Shown: positions 1-10,905 of the stretch, piece by piece | Numbering within the stretch: position 1 is the first letter of the stretch | Layout of the letters: each line of letters starts with the position of its first letter | DNA from: Flammeovirgaceae bacterium | GTDB lineage: Bacteria; Bacteroidota; Bacteroidia; Cytophagales; Cyclobacteriaceae | NCBI GenBank assembly: GCA_012032815.1 | Contig: JAAUQD010000007.1 | Location: forward strand, 1-39,468 | Length of the DNA stretch: 39,468 nt | Direction of reading: 5' to 3' | Translations under genes and position numbers: made by a program | The notes under the pieces: generated by a model | What the model saw: the letters and a program-made list of their open reading frames with translations, nothing else | Databases searched by the model: none | What the model was told of the DNA's origin: nothing

Positions 1-387
1 GTATTCTTTCAACTCTTCTTTTGAGAGTTCCTTCAATTCTCTCAATCCATTTTGCTTTCCGCGTTCATGCAAGTTGGTTAATAATGGAATCTCATTCTGT
101 GACGTGGCAACAACAATTTTTCCGCAGAGCTCAAAGGGTATTTCATGTTTCCGACTAAAGGCGACCATTAGTTTATATCCATGAATACAATTCAATGCTT
201 TTAAGCTGCCTGGCTTATAGTATAAACCAGAGTGTATAACTCCACTGTTATTTCCGGTTTGATGCGATGCAACTTCTTTTTCCTTTTCAATAAGCGTAAT
301 TGAAAATGAGGGATTTTTAGCTTTCAACTGATAGGCGGTTGCCAGCCCAACAATCCCACCGCCAACAATGATAATGTCGGATTTCAA
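1..387 (-). CDS. lhgO: L-2-hydroxyglutarate oxidase (LhgO) family FAD oxidoreductase, N-terminal part
   Basis: This is the first 129 codons of a gene that runs off the left edge. The protein opens with a Rossmann FAD-binding loop (IIVGGGIVGLATAYQL, about residues 5-20), followed by an acidic strand end (LIEKE) and the GNNSGVIHSGLYY segment that is characteristic of LhgO/DAO-type oxidases. Members of this family oxidise L-2-hydroxyglutarate to 2-oxoglutarate and pass electrons to the membrane quinone pool; that is family knowledge. The start is a TTG at 385-387. It is the only possible start, because the stop codon of the preceding gene (412-414) lies in the same frame and no ATG or GTG occurs between. 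The gap to the upstream amidotransferase is 24 bases, so the two are probably cotranscribed. Other DAO-family oxidases remain possible, since the C-terminal half is missing. Confidence 0.85.
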   Translation of the reverse strand, partial: MKSDIIIVGGGIVGLATAYQLKAKNPSFSITLIEKEKEVASHQTGNNSGVIHSGLYYKPGSLKALNCIHGYKLMVAFSRKHEIPFELCGKIVVATSQNEIPLLTNLHERGKQNGLRELKELSKEELKEY

Positions 388-411
388 ATTAAAACGCTTA
401 GGGTTATTCTT

Positions 412-1266
412 TTAAGTTGTGATAGCTCGGATTCGTACATTGTAGTTGTTTTCAACAACCACAAAGTGATTTTTTGGAATCATGGTCCAGTACTTGTCAT
501 CGGTAAGCTTTTCAGATACAACGAGTACAGCCTGGTCATTATCTTTTGGAGCCATCATATGGGTAACTCCATCTTCAACCACGTAGCGTGTTCCTTCTGA
601 ATGGTATAAAGTAAGCGGCTCAATGTTGGGATCGGTTATGTAGCGTGTTCCCACAATAAAATCTCCATTAGACACTACCATATTCAAATAGGCAGGTTCA
701 GTAATTCCATTTTTTTCCATTTGCTTTTTAAGATTCTCGAATGTGTATTCAAACCCATCCATCACTGTTTCTGGTGTTGCCTTCTTGTGTTTGCTTACCA
801 TATAACTAACCAGAAAAGAAAATATGTGTTCTGAGTCGGTCTGACCTTTAATCCAAACATACAATTCATCGGATAAATGGGATCGCAACTCTCTTTTTAC
901 CTTTGAGAAATTTTCAACTCCACCATTGTGGGCCATCAACCAGTTCTGATATTGAAACGGATGACAATTGGCTTCTGAAACTTCGCCAACACTAGCTGCC
1001 CTTACATGGGCAATCAAACATCCGGTTTTTATTTTTGGGGCAAGATTTCGTAAGTTTCTGTTGCTCCATGCCGGATTAAGCGATACAAAAGTTGCAGGCT
1101 CTTCACTGATGTCCGGATTATACCAGCCCAAACCAAATCCGTCTCCATTGAGTGGCTCTTCCAGCTCTTTTGCATTAATACTTTGATTGATTAAACTGTT
1201 TTTCGGTTCGAAAAGAAGTTTATTGATAATTATGGGAGTGCCCTTATAGGCAAGCAAACGACACAT
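412..1266 (-). CDS. Class II glutamine amidotransferase (YafJ/EgtC-like)
   Basis: A complete 284-residue protein that begins MCRLLAY, so Cys2 becomes the N-terminal nucleophile once Met is removed, as in Ntn-type class II glutamine amidotransferases. Other family landmarks are GDGFGLGWY (41-49), AHVRA (86-90) and MAHNGG (111-116), which shape the glutamine-binding pocket. The enzyme should hydrolyse glutamine and may pass ammonia or the glutamyl group to a partner. EgtC uses the same fold to hydrolyse gamma-glutamyl-hercynylcysteine sulfoxide, but no egtB or egtD lies here, so ergothioneine synthesis is not supported. It is followed after 24 bases by the lhgO-like gene. The substrate is unknown. 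The family assignment is firm. Confidence 0.85.
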   Translation of the reverse strand: MCRLLAYKGTPIIINKLLFEPKNSLINQSINAKELEEPLNGDGFGLGWYNPDISEEPATFVSLNPAWSNRNLRNLAPKIKTGCLIAHVRAASVGEVSEANCHPFQYQNWLMAHNGGVENFSKVKRELRSHLSDELYVWIKGQTDSEHIFSFLVSYMVSKHKKATPETVMDGFEYTFENLKKQMEKNGITEPAYLNMVVSNGDFIVGTRYITDPNIEPLTLYHSEGTRYVVEDGVTHMMAPKDNDQAVLVVSEKLTDDKYWTMIPKNHFVVVENNYNVRIRAITT

Positions 1267-1308
1267 GGATGTAATTTTCCCAAAATATAGGAAAAAGCTA
1301 TATCCTTT

Positions 1309-1799
1309 TTATAGGAGCTTAGTTACCCTTTTTTCTGTAAATGTAAGTGATGCAGAGTTTAAGCAATACCTCAGTCCGGTTGGTTTTGGTCCGTCAGGAA
1401 AAACGTGCCCAAGGTGGCCTCCGCAATTGCTGCAAACAACCTCTTCGCGAACCATCCCAAAGCTTAGATCTTTCACAATATCCACAGCATTATCATTTAC
1501 CGGCTTAAAAAACTAGGCCATCCGCTACCTGACTCAAATTTTGTTTCAGAAGCAAATAATTCTTGTTTACAGGCTCCGCAATAGTACATACCTTTCTTAT
1601 GGTTGTCTAAAAGCTCTCCTGTGAAGGCCTGTTCAGTTCCTTTTTCGATTAAAACATGGTACTGCATAGGTGTTAGTTCTTTTTTCCATTCTTCTTTGGT
1701 CTTACTCATATACTGATTTTTTACGGGTTCTTCTTTTTTACTCTGGGCACAAGCGCTTATGGCAATGACAAGGATAGGCAGGTACTTCAAAAATTTCAT
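1309..1799 (-). CDS. msrB: Peptide-methionine (R)-S-oxide reductase, lipoprotein (one frame break)
   Basis: MsrB reduces methionine-R-sulfoxide in damaged proteins. The N-terminus is a lipoprotein signal (ILVIAISAC, lipid Cys17), so this copy acts outside the cytoplasm. Visible landmarks are the zinc-binding CGAC and CSNC pairs, the GSGWPSF segment, GGHLGHVF and the catalytic Cys in RYCLNSASL. The reading frame breaks inside a six-T run of the coding strand (1507-1512 on the plus strand), just after WPSF. Adding one T restores a 163-residue protein that continues KPVNDNAV. I chose the ATG at 1797-1799 because it begins the signal peptide; a further 11 codons are open upstream. msrA lies next upstream on the same strand, separated by a terminator-like hairpin. 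Confidence 0.88.
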
Positions 1800-1871
1800 A
1801 AGTGAAAATAGTTTTAGATCCAATTTTAACAAACTGAACAGTTTAATAGTTCTTAGATTTTCATTAAAACA

Positions 1872-1897
1872 AAACCCTTCGAATTGAAGGGTTTTTG
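1872..1897 (-). terminator. Hairpin terminator after msrA
   Basis: A perfect 9-base stem, AAACCCTTC paired with GAAGGGTTT, with a four to five base loop. T-rich stretches follow on both strands. It lies between the msrA stop and the msrB start and most likely ends msrA transcription, so msrB probably has its own promoter. It could work in both directions. Confidence 0.65.
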
Positions 1898-2030
1898 TTC
1901 CTAAACCTAAACCTATTGAGAAGAATTTATCTACTCTAAGGCTATAACGAATGGGCGGGCATTATGTTTTGTGATTTCTAAGAAATTTGAACCGTGAGCC
2001 AATATATTTTGATAATTGGTGGCCTCAGCG

Positions 2031-2656
2031 TTAGTTTTTCAACTTAGAGGCATATTGCTTTCTGAATTTTTCCACTTTCGGCCTGATTACGTATTGGCAA
2101 TATCCCTGATTGGGGTTCAATGCAAAGTAATTCTGATGGTAATTCTCGGCTTTATAAAACACATCAAATTTTGATATCTCAGTAACTATCGGGGTCTTAT
2201 AAATTCCGGAGGCATCAAGTTGTTTTAAATAGGCTTCAGCAGTTTTCTTCTGATTTTCATTATGATAAAAAATGACCGACCTGTACTGTGTCCCTACATC
2301 TGCCCCTTGCCGATTTAATGTTGTTGGGTCATGGGTATTCCAAAATACTTCAAGGATTTCTTCAAATGAAATGATCGCTGGATCAAAAGTGACTTGAACA
2401 ACCTCGGCATGTCCTGTTTTGCCTGTGCAAACCGCCTCATAGGTTGGGTTTTTACCTCACCTCCCGAATACCCGGACACAGCTGATTTTACTCCCTTTAA
2501 ATCAAGAAAAAAAGCCTCAGTGCACCAGAAACATCCTGAGCCAAGCGTTGCAATTTCATTATCATTTGGATTGACTGAAGACATAGGAGAGGATTTTTGG
2601 CTTATTGAATTGAAGCTAATGGCTAAAATGATTCCCAGCAGGATTACTTTTGTCAT
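2031..2656 (-). CDS. msrA: Peptide-methionine (S)-S-oxide reductase, exported (one frame break)
   Basis: MsrA reduces methionine-S-sulfoxide. The catalytic motif GCFWCTE is present (Cys42, Cys45), and the restored C-terminal part contains the family's [28 protein letters not shown] and GTQYRS segments. The first 20 residues are a hydrophobic signal ([14 protein letters not shown]), so the enzyme is predicted to be exported like the neighbouring MsrB. The frame breaks at a five-base run (2449-2453): one missing A on the coding strand changes [11 protein letters not shown] into GEVKTQPMR. Restoring it gives 208 residues ending ASKLKN, a normal length for the family plus a signal peptide. Together with msrB it can repair both sulfoxide stereoisomers in envelope proteins. 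Confidence 0.9.
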
Positions 2657-2691
2657 TTACCTATAACTTAAAATCCGAACCAGAAGTTCAA

Positions 2692-3801
2692 TTAGTAACT
2701 GTTATAAAAGTTCGTGATTTCTTCTCGAATCCCTTTATCAAGATTGGCTTTGGTATTTTTATTTAGTTCACCCCTCGGTGGATAGGTTTCGCTTCCTCCA
2801 CACTGATTTTTTTGTGATTTCGAAAGGGCCCTTTGATCACCAGAGCAAACTGACCAACTTCCACTCCAGGAGGCATTGCCATTGATTGTTCTTTGGTGAA
2901 TTGCAGCAAATGAAGAAATATCGGTTATCACAACATTGACAGATCCTGTAGCTAATTGATTCTTAGAATAGGTTATCATCGTGGCACTTACTTTTTCATT
3001 TACAGGAACTTTCTTTCCATTCACTGTTTTTTCACCCACCTTAACACTGTCGGAATAGGTGTTCTTGCTTTCACTAATGCTTGGCTTATTTTCCTGGTAC
3101 GTTACCTGACTGATTTTCATGGTATGGTTCATTTTGAGAGATTGATCCTGATAGGCCTGGATTGGAGAATAGAATTCAAGAAATAAATCCTTTGCGCCAA
3201 AAATTGCACTTTCAAAATTCCAACCTTGAGCGTTGTCGTTACTTTCAACCACCACCCGGACGGTGGCATTCATTCTAGCCTGATTCATCATCTCTATGGA
3301 CTCCTTATAGTCCGGAGCAAAGTCGTTGGCCTGTTTGAACAGAAAATAAGCCCGCTTGGAGTTTTGGCGAGAATCGGTCATCATTTCCTGAATTCCTTCT
3401 TCATAACATTCAACCGCAGCCTTTTTCTTGGCCTCATTTAATTCATTGTATCGATTGTAAGGCTTAGGTATTACCTTTAGGGCTCCCGGTGAAGTGCGGA
3501 TCGCCTCATAAAGTGTATTTATCTTGTTATAATTATTAACTGCATTTCTCCACATGGAAGGAGATCCTGAGGCCAACACATTCTTGGTGTCGGTATCCAA
3601 CAAATCTATGGCCAAGGAGTAGCTGCTTCGAAGGACTTCTTTCGATTTTTTGTGATCGGGGTTGCTTCTGAGTCTGTCAGTAGCAGCCATGGCAGCTTCA
3701 TAATAATCTCCATGCTTCAGCGCACTTTTTCCCGAAACGCAACTGTTAAGAATTGTTGCAGAAATTCCTAAACTGATCAGATATAATAGTAATCGCTTCA
3801 T
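2692..3801 (-). CDS. Predicted lipoprotein of unknown function with TPR-like N-terminal half
   Basis: A 369-residue protein. It starts with a lipoprotein signal (MKRLLLYLISLGISATILNSC, lipid Cys21), so it is anchored in the inner or outer membrane. Residues about 28-180 are rich in helices with repeated short motifs (GDYYEAAMAATDRL, RAYFLFKQANDFAPDYKES), which looks like degenerate tetratricopeptide repeats. The C-terminal half is polar and beta-rich (VRVVVESND, SQVTYQENKP, GSVNVVITDISSF). I do not recognise a named family or catalytic residues. It lies 35 bases upstream of msrA and downstream of an exported esterase on the same strand, so all three may be envelope proteins from one transcript. 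The function is unknown. Confidence 0.7.
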   Translation of the reverse strand: MKRLLLYLISLGISATILNSCVSGKSALKHGDYYEAAMAATDRLRSNPDHKKSKEVLRSSYSLAIDLLDTDTKNVLASGSPSMWRNAVNNYNKINTLYEAIRTSPGALKVIPKPYNRYNELNEAKKKAAVECYEEGIQEMMTDSRQNSKRAYFLFKQANDFAPDYKESIEMMNQARMNATVRVVVESNDNAQGWNFESAIFGAKDLFLEFYSPIQAYQDQSLKMNHTMKISQVTYQENKPSISESKNTYSDSVKVGEKTVNGKKVPVNEKVSATMITYSKNQLATGSVNVVITDISSFAAIHQRTINGNASWSGSWSVCSGDQRALSKSQKNQCGGSETYPPRGELNKNTKANLDKGIREEITNFYNSY

Positions 3802-3837
3802 TTTTATGAGGGTCAGTACAAATTCAATGCCTTAAAT

Positions 3838-5027
3838 CTACTTTATTGCAAATAAATCAATAAGAATATCATCAATTAAATTACGCCAGTTACCCCAGGA
3901 GTGGCCTTCATTAACTTCCCGATAAGTATACTCACAAGAATTGCTCGCCAGAATTTCTTTCATTTTTTGACTTCCCTCACTGCTGTCGTTAATCAATCCG
4001 GCTGTCATTGACACTTTTGTTTTAGTAGTACCAGGATCATTGCAAAATGAGTAAATCTGTGGCCTCAGATAAAAAGATGGAGACTGAATACCAGCCATAC
4101 TGAATAACTGTGGTTGAGAAAAAGCAAAGTATGTAGCTGCGAGTGCTCCAACTGAGGTACCCATAATAGCCCTGTACTCCGGTGAAGAAAGTACTGAATA
4201 GTTTTTCTCAATGTATGGCAGAAATTCTTCTTTAAAGAATCTGAAATAGGTTGCATTCATGGCGAGTTCCTCCATCCTGCGATTAATGGTTCTATTGATA
4301 GGGTCACGGTGGTCGATGAAGACCACCATGATGGGATCTATTTTCTTTTCAGCATATAGATTATCCAGAATGGTTAGCATATTTCCCATCTCAGGGTGCA
4401 TGTACTCATATCCGTCCATGACGTATAAAACGGGTAACGGAGTTCTTTCATCCATTCCATAAGGGTGATAGACATTAAATGTGATTTGGTATCGAAGAAT
4501 TTCACTGGTAAAAAGGATGTCCGGTGAAAGCGAACCTCTGGGTACATCAGGATTTCTTATGTGAATTGGATCGTCTTTCCAAAGAGGCATTCGTAGTTCA
4601 GAGTTTGCTCCAACACCAGACCACTGTTGATAAGGATTTAACTGGTCAATGAGCCACATATCTCCATTGACTATAATTTTGTAATCAAGACGGGCATCAA
4701 TCGGAAATGAAGCCTTTAAAATCCAAATGTCGGAGTTGCGAATTCTTTTACCTTCATTTTGAAATGATTTGTTGTGTCCCCATCCATTAAAATCGCCCAT
4801 CCAAATCACCGACTTAGCTTCTCCTTTATAAAAAAAGCAACCGAATCATTCGCGATCAGAGGGATACCCATTAAAGTAATCTCATCCCACAGGGTAAGAA
4901 TCTTTTTTGAATCCAATGAATCTCCCGCCTTGACAAGTTCTGAAGTTATTCTTGTAAATGAATCATAATTCTGGGCTTTTAGCGGCAGAACAGCGACCAA
5001 TATAACAACTGTCCATTTTAGCTTCAT
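3838..5027 (-). CDS. Exported esterase, Fes/IroE-like alpha/beta hydrolase with N-terminal E-set domain (one frame break)
   Basis: The restored protein has 396 residues. It has a signal peptide (MKLKWTVVILVAVLPLKAQ), an N-terminal beta-sandwich of the CBM48/E-set kind (IWMGDFNGWGHN, later YKIIVNGDMW) and a C-terminal alpha/beta hydrolase of the esterase-D family. The nucleophile elbow is GTSVGA (Ser292). A likely catalytic His lies in EGHSWGNWR (about 376), and an acid may lie in the INDSSEGS region. Related enzymes cleave siderophore or carbohydrate esters; which of these applies cannot be told. The frame breaks in the seven-A run 4830-4836, where adding one base joins VAFFYKGEAKSV to IWMGDFNGW. 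No iron-uptake genes lie nearby, so enterobactin hydrolysis is not supported. Confidence 0.82.
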
Positions 5028-5140
5028 AATTATTTTTCAGTTGATACTAAGATATTAAATAATTGTAATCACCGGAAAGCAGGAATTTTTTAATAGACTG
5101 GTTATTGTTCTATTTTGCGTTACACATAATCAATTTAATA

Positions 5141-5848
5141 ATGAGCCCTTACGTAGGTGAATATTTAGGTACGCTTCTTTTGATTTTATTAGGCAATGGG
5201 GTGGTCGCTGGTGTTTTGCTCAAAAACTCCAAATCAGAGAATGCAGGCTGGCTTACTATAGTGCTTGGCTGGGGTATTGCAGTTGCATTGGCCATTTATG
5301 CCGTAGGTAATATAAGCGGGGCGCATATCAATCCTGCAGTTACGGTTGGCCTGGCCTGGGCCGGAGATTTTGAATGGTCCAGTGTTCCCGGATATATTAT
5401 TGCGCAATTGTTAGGGGCTTTTACAGGTGCGGTATTAGTTTATCTGCACTATCTGCCCCATTGGAAGCAAACCTCAAGCACCGAATCTAAACTTGCCGTT
5501 TTTTGTACGGCTCCAGCTATTCGCAACGCTTTTGCAAACCTTGCGAGTGAGGTACTCGGAACAACAGTGCTGGTGTTCGGCTTATTATTTATTGGGGTAA
5601 ATAATTTTGCAGAAGGTTTGAATCCAATTGTGATTGGAGTACTAATCGTTTCTATTGGTCTTAGCCTTGGTGGAACTACTGGATTTGCCATTAATCCCGC
5701 CCGCGATGTTGCACCTCGGTTGGTTCACTTTATTCTTCCGATACATGGTAAAGGGTCGTCCGACTGGAAGTATGCATGGATACCGATAGTTGGACCGATT
5801 TTAGGCGCGATTCTCGGAGCCTCACTGTATCAATTACTTTTCACATAG
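5141..5848 (+). CDS. glpF: Glycerol uptake facilitator (aquaglyceroporin, MIP family)
   Basis: A 235-residue membrane channel that lets glycerol cross the inner membrane. Both pore-forming NPA motifs are present: GAHINPAV (N64-P65-A66) and GFAINPARD (N185-P186-A187). The Asp after the second NPAR is typical of glycerol-conducting members rather than water-only aquaporins. Six membrane helices and two half-helices fit the sequence. I start at the ATG at 5141 because [11 protein letters not shown] begins the first helix as in the family; twelve further codons upstream are open but look non-coding. It is the first gene of glpF-glpK-glpD, and glpK starts two bases after its stop. The 113-base gap upstream separates it from the divergent esterase and should hold the operon promoter. 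Confidence 0.93.
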   Translation: MSPYVGEYLGTLLLILLGNGVVAGVLLKNSKSENAGWLTIVLGWGIAVALAIYAVGNISGAHINPAVTVGLAWAGDFEWSSVPGYIIAQLLGAFTGAVLVYLHYLPHWKQTSSTESKLAVFCTAPAIRNAFANLASEVLGTTVLVFGLLFIGVNNFAEGLNPIVIGVLIVSIGLSLGGTTGFAINPARDVAPRLVHFILPIHGKGSSDWKYAWIPIVGPILGAILGASLYQLLFT

Positions 5849-5850
5849 CG

Positions 5851-7330
<1,480 letters not shown>

Positions 7331-7331
7331 T

Positions 7332-8975
7332 ATGATTTTATCCTCATTCAAAAGACGTGATATAACCTCACGTCTTGAAAGTACTCCTTATGATCTACTT
7401 GTAATTGGCGGTGGAATAACCGGTGCCGGCATTGCTCTTGATGCTGTGACAAGAGGATTAAAAACCGCGCTCATTGAGAAAAATGATTTTGCGTTCGGAA
7501 CCAGCAGCCGGTCGACTAAATTAATTCATGGGGGACTACGTTATCTCAAGCAGCTGGAATTTGGTTTGGTCAAGGAAGTTGGCAGCGAACGGGCTGTTGT
7601 CCATCAATTGGCTCCGCACCTGGTCATTCCTGAAAAAATGCTTCTTCCACTGACTGAAAAATCCCTTGGTGCAACATTTACATCTATTGGTCTTAAAATT
7701 TACGACTGGCTGGCGGGTGTAAAACGGGCAGATCGGAGGAAAATGCTTACCCGACAACAAACCTTAAAACAGGAACCCTTGTTAAAAAGCGATGGTATAA
7801 AAGCAGGAGCCCTTTATGCAGAGTATCGGACAGACGATGCAAGGCTCACGATTGAGATTATCAAAACCGCGGCTTCACATGGAACTGACGTATTAAATTA
7901 CTGTGAAGCTGTACAGTTCAATTATTATGAAGGGAGCTTGGTTTCAATTAATGCCCGTGACACCTATGACCAAAGTATTATCACCATAAAAAGTAAGTGC
8001 TTTGTAAATGCCACAGGTCCCTGGGTTGATGAACTGCGCATGTTAGATCATTCCATGAAGGGTAAGTTTCTTCACCTTACCAAAGGAATTCACCTTGTAG
8101 TTGCCAGAACCAAGCTTCCTATTCAACAGGCTATCTATTTTGAAGTTGAAGACGGGAGAATGATTTTCGCGATTCCAAGAGGAAGAACGACTTATATTGG
8201 CACCACCGATACGAATTACAATGGCAACAAGAATAGTGTTGTCGCTGCAAAAGATGATGTGAACTATTTGTTGAAGGCAGTTAATAATAATTTTGATTCA
8301 GTTGATTTGAGATTGGTGGACGTGGAGTCAAGCTGGGCAGGGCTGCGACCATTAATATCCGAGGAAGGAAAGTCTGCATCAGAATTATCCAGAAAGGATG
8401 AGATTTTCATTTCAAAAACAGGCTTGATTTCAATTGCCGGTGGTAAGCTCACGGGCTATCGAAAAATGGCCGAACGTGTTATAAATATAGTTGCTGACCG
8501 ATATTTTGAAGATCGACCTCTAAAGAGTTGCTATACAGACAAGATTCCGCTCATCGGAAATACTTTTAATTCTTTCGAGGATGTTGAAAAGTATTGCATT
8601 CAGATTGAAGCTAAATTGCTGACGCTGAATATGGAAGCGGGTTATGGAAAATATCTCGTTCATAATTACGGGAGTCAAACCGATGCAATCATGAGGGAGT
8701 TTGAGAAAAGAAATGAAGAAAGCATAGATGATAGGTTGATTTTGGCAGAACTTGACTTTGTCATCAAGTATGAAATGATAACCAGTCCTTTAGATTTTTT
8801 TATTCGAAGAACCGGGCTGCTATTTTTTAATATGAGTAGGGTTAAAGACAAAATGAACCTGGTAATCAAAGAATTTCAACGTCAATTTGGCTGGTCTTCG
8901 GCCAGGGTAAAACTGGAGACTGAAAATTTAGAACTGGTGATTTATCAATGTACTCAATTTGAAGATCATGAATAA
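7332..8975 (+). CDS. glpD: Aerobic glycerol-3-phosphate dehydrogenase, FAD-dependent
   Basis: An intact 547-residue enzyme that oxidises glycerol 3-phosphate to dihydroxyacetone phosphate at the inner membrane and feeds electrons to quinone. The FAD-binding loop is VIGGGITGAGIALDAV (about 24-39), followed by the family signature FGTSSRSTKLIHGGLRYL. The C-terminal domain (LAELDFVIKYEM, DFFIRRTGLLF) matches the DAO_C region of GlpD. It completes the pathway begun by GlpF and GlpK and delivers carbon to lower glycolysis and gluconeogenesis; pckG lies 4.7 kb away on the same strand. Its last eight bases overlap the start of the ROK kinase. Confidence 0.95.
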   Translation: MILSSFKRRDITSRLESTPYDLLVIGGGITGAGIALDAVTRGLKTALIEKNDFAFGTSSRSTKLIHGGLRYLKQLEFGLVKEVGSERAVVHQLAPHLVIPEKMLLPLTEKSLGATFTSIGLKIYDWLAGVKRADRRKMLTRQQTLKQEPLLKSDGIKAGALYAEYRTDDARLTIEIIKTAASHGTDVLNYCEAVQFNYYEGSLVSINARDTYDQSIITIKSKCFVNATGPWVDELRMLDHSMKGKFLHLTKGIHLVVARTKLPIQQAIYFEVEDGRMIFAIPRGRTTYIGTTDTNYNGNKNSVVAAKDDVNYLLKAVNNNFDSVDLRLVDVESSWAGLRPLISEEGKSASELSRKDEIFISKTGLISIAGGKLTGYRKMAERVINIVADRYFEDRPLKSCYTDKIPLIGNTFNSFEDVEKYCIQIEAKLLTLNMEAGYGKYLVHNYGSQTDAIMREFEKRNEESIDDRLILAELDFVIKYEMITSPLDFFIRRTGLLFFNMSRVKDKMNLVIKEFQRQFGWSSARVKLETENLELVIYQCTQFEDHE

Positions 8976-9881
8976 ACAGCTTTGGGGAATTGATTTAGGG
9001 GGAACCAAGATTGAGGGAGTTGTACTGAAGTCAGGGCATTCTCCGGAAATTCTTTGCCGCAAGCGGATTGAAACAGAAGGTGAAAAGGGCTACCAACATA
9101 TCCTCAACCGAATAAAAATCCTCATTGATCAAATGAAAGCAGAAACTTCATCAGCCCCCGAGCACATCGGATTTGGTACACCGGGCACTTTTGATGTTGG
9201 GCTTGGTGTGATGAAGAATTGTAATTCGATAGCATTGAACGGAAAGGATTTAATTCATGATTTGGAAAATTTATTAAAGTGCAAAGTTACTACATCCAAT
9301 GATGCCAACTGTTTTGCCCTTGCGGAAACACGAATGGGCATTGTCAAAGAAAATACCCTAAAAGTAAAGTTGTATTTGGCGTAATAATGGGAACCGGAGT
9401 TGGAGGGGGTGTGGTCGTTAATAATGAATCGATACATGGACTTCAGGGAATAGCCGGAGAATGGGGCCACAATTTTTTACATGAGTCAGGTGGCACCTGC
9501 TATTGCGGTCGATTAGGTTGTGTGGAGACGTTGATTTCAGGATCGGGATTAGAACGGTTTTATTTTGGACTTACGGGACAAAAAAAATCACTTATTGAAA
9601 TATATAAGTTGTCCAAGTCGGGAGACGCTCGCGCGAAGCAAACTATAGATCGGTTGATTGATTACTTTGGCAAAGCCCTTAGCGTGATCATCAATATTCT
9701 TGATCCTGACGTAATAGTCATTGGTGGAGGTGTTGGCAACATTGAGGAGCTATACACGGATGGAGTTTCGTCTGTGAGAAAGTATGTTTTTAATACCCGA
9801 TTGGATACGCCTATTGTCAGGCCGAAACTGGGAGATAGTGCCGGGGTTTTTGGAGCTGCGTTTTTGACCGCAGTTAATTGA
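8968..9881 (+). CDS. ROK-family sugar kinase (one frame break)
   Basis: The restored protein has 304 residues. The ATP phosphate-binding loop is GIDLGGTKIEG (residues 7-17), the second conserved stretch is FGVIMGTGVGGGVVV, and the zinc site of ROK proteins is present as CYCGRLGCVE. There is no N-terminal helix-turn-helix, so this is a kinase and not a ROK repressor. Related enzymes act on fructose, glucose, N-acetylglucosamine or N-acetylmannosamine, and the substrate cannot be read from the sequence. The frame breaks in the A-run 9350-9353; one added A gives KEKYPKSKVVFGVIMG. I use the ATG at 8968, which overlaps the end of glpD; a TTG nine bases upstream is possible. The last eight bases overlap the convergent metallohydrolase gene. 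Confidence 0.87.
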
Positions 9882-10827
9882 GCGGAATAATATCACCTTC
9901 AGCAGCAATTTTGAATCCTGATGATGTGATGTCCTTTCGCGTTTTCGAATCCCATAATGCCGGATTAGTATGATTTAAGTGAATGAAAATCACTTTTTCT
10001 TTTTGAACTTTTTCTGCCATTAAAAACAACTTCATCGTTTCTTCGATAAAAGGATGCAGAATCTCGCTCATATCTCGTCCCGGTATCTCTCCATCCTTAT
10101 AAAATGAAGCGTCAACTATAGCATGATCAACCTTGCTAACTTCACTTACAATATCCCGATCCCACTTTTCCCATTTGTTAATGTCCGGAATAAAAAGTAG
10201 CGATGTATTTTCAGAGTTAATCCTATAGCCAACCGTTTCAGAATACTCATCCCTGTGGGGAACCAAAAAAGGTGTAATTGAAATATTACGTGTTAAATGA
10301 ATCACTGAGTCATCTTTCATTTCCTGAAGCTGAATGTTATTGAAATCAACCAGCTGGCTCCATGGTCCATGCTCGGAAAGAAATTTCTTCATGCGAGGCA
10401 TGACGTATACCGGTACATCTTTAGCACCCATGGCTTCGTGACCAAGCTGCATGAGTCCGGTATAGTGACCAATATGTGCGTGTGTTAAAAATATACCATC
10501 TGGCTTAGTTAGGTTTGGTATTTTCGCATAATCTTTAACCGCTCTCCATTGCTCTCCAAAATCGGGGGTTGCTTCAATAACCCAAACTTTATTGGATTTG
10601 CGATCAACTATTCCAAGGGCAACAACTTTTTCACTTTTATGCTGTCCGGCAAAGTATAATTTACAGCAAGCCTTTTCACAACCGGCTTGTGGATAACCTC
10701 CATCCTGAGCAACTCCAAGGACAATTACTGATAACTCAGCTGATGTATCAATGGTAGTGTCTACCGCGCATGATTCGAACAGAATTACCAACAGCAATAG
10801 ATTTGCAGGCCTAAAATTCATTTTCAT
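9874..10827 (-). CDS. PqqB-like metallo-beta-lactamase-fold hydrolase, lipoprotein
   Basis: A 317-residue protein with a lipoprotein signal (LLLLVILFESC, lipid Cys20) and a metallo-hydrolase fold. The N-terminal segment VLGVAQDGGYPQAGC (37-50) resembles the start of PqqB. The metal-binding loop is THAHIGHYTGL (115-125). A Cys cluster (CEKACC) lies near residues 50-55. Further His and Asp residues in the C-terminal half (VPHRDE, IHLNHTNPALWD) are likely metal ligands. PqqB is a hydroxylase in pyrroloquinoline quinone synthesis and is cytoplasmic. This protein is exported and has no pqqA, C, D or E neighbours, so a role in PQQ synthesis is unlikely. It converges on the ROK gene with an 8-base overlap and is divergent from the Gfo/Idh gene. 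The substrate is unknown. Confidence 0.8.
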   Translation of the reverse strand: MKMNFRPANLLLLVILFESCAVDTTIDTSAELSVIVLGVAQDGGYPQAGCEKACCKLYFAGQHKSEKVVALGIVDRKSNKVWVIEATPDFGEQWRAVKDYAKIPNLTKPDGIFLTHAHIGHYTGLMQLGHEAMGAKDVPVYVMPRMKKFLSEHGPWSQLVDFNNIQLQEMKDDSVIHLTRNISITPFLVPHRDEYSETVGYRINSENTSLLFIPDINKWEKWDRDIVSEVSKVDHAIVDASFYKDGEIPGRDMSEILHPFIEETMKLFLMAEKVQKEKVIFIHLNHTNPALWDSKTRKDITSSGFKIAAEGDIIPLN

Positions 10828-10905
10828 ATTAAATGCAATATATTCAAGTATTTGAATTTTAGTCTTTACTATAATTTATGTAAATCGTTCAAAAATAAAT
10901 TCTGA

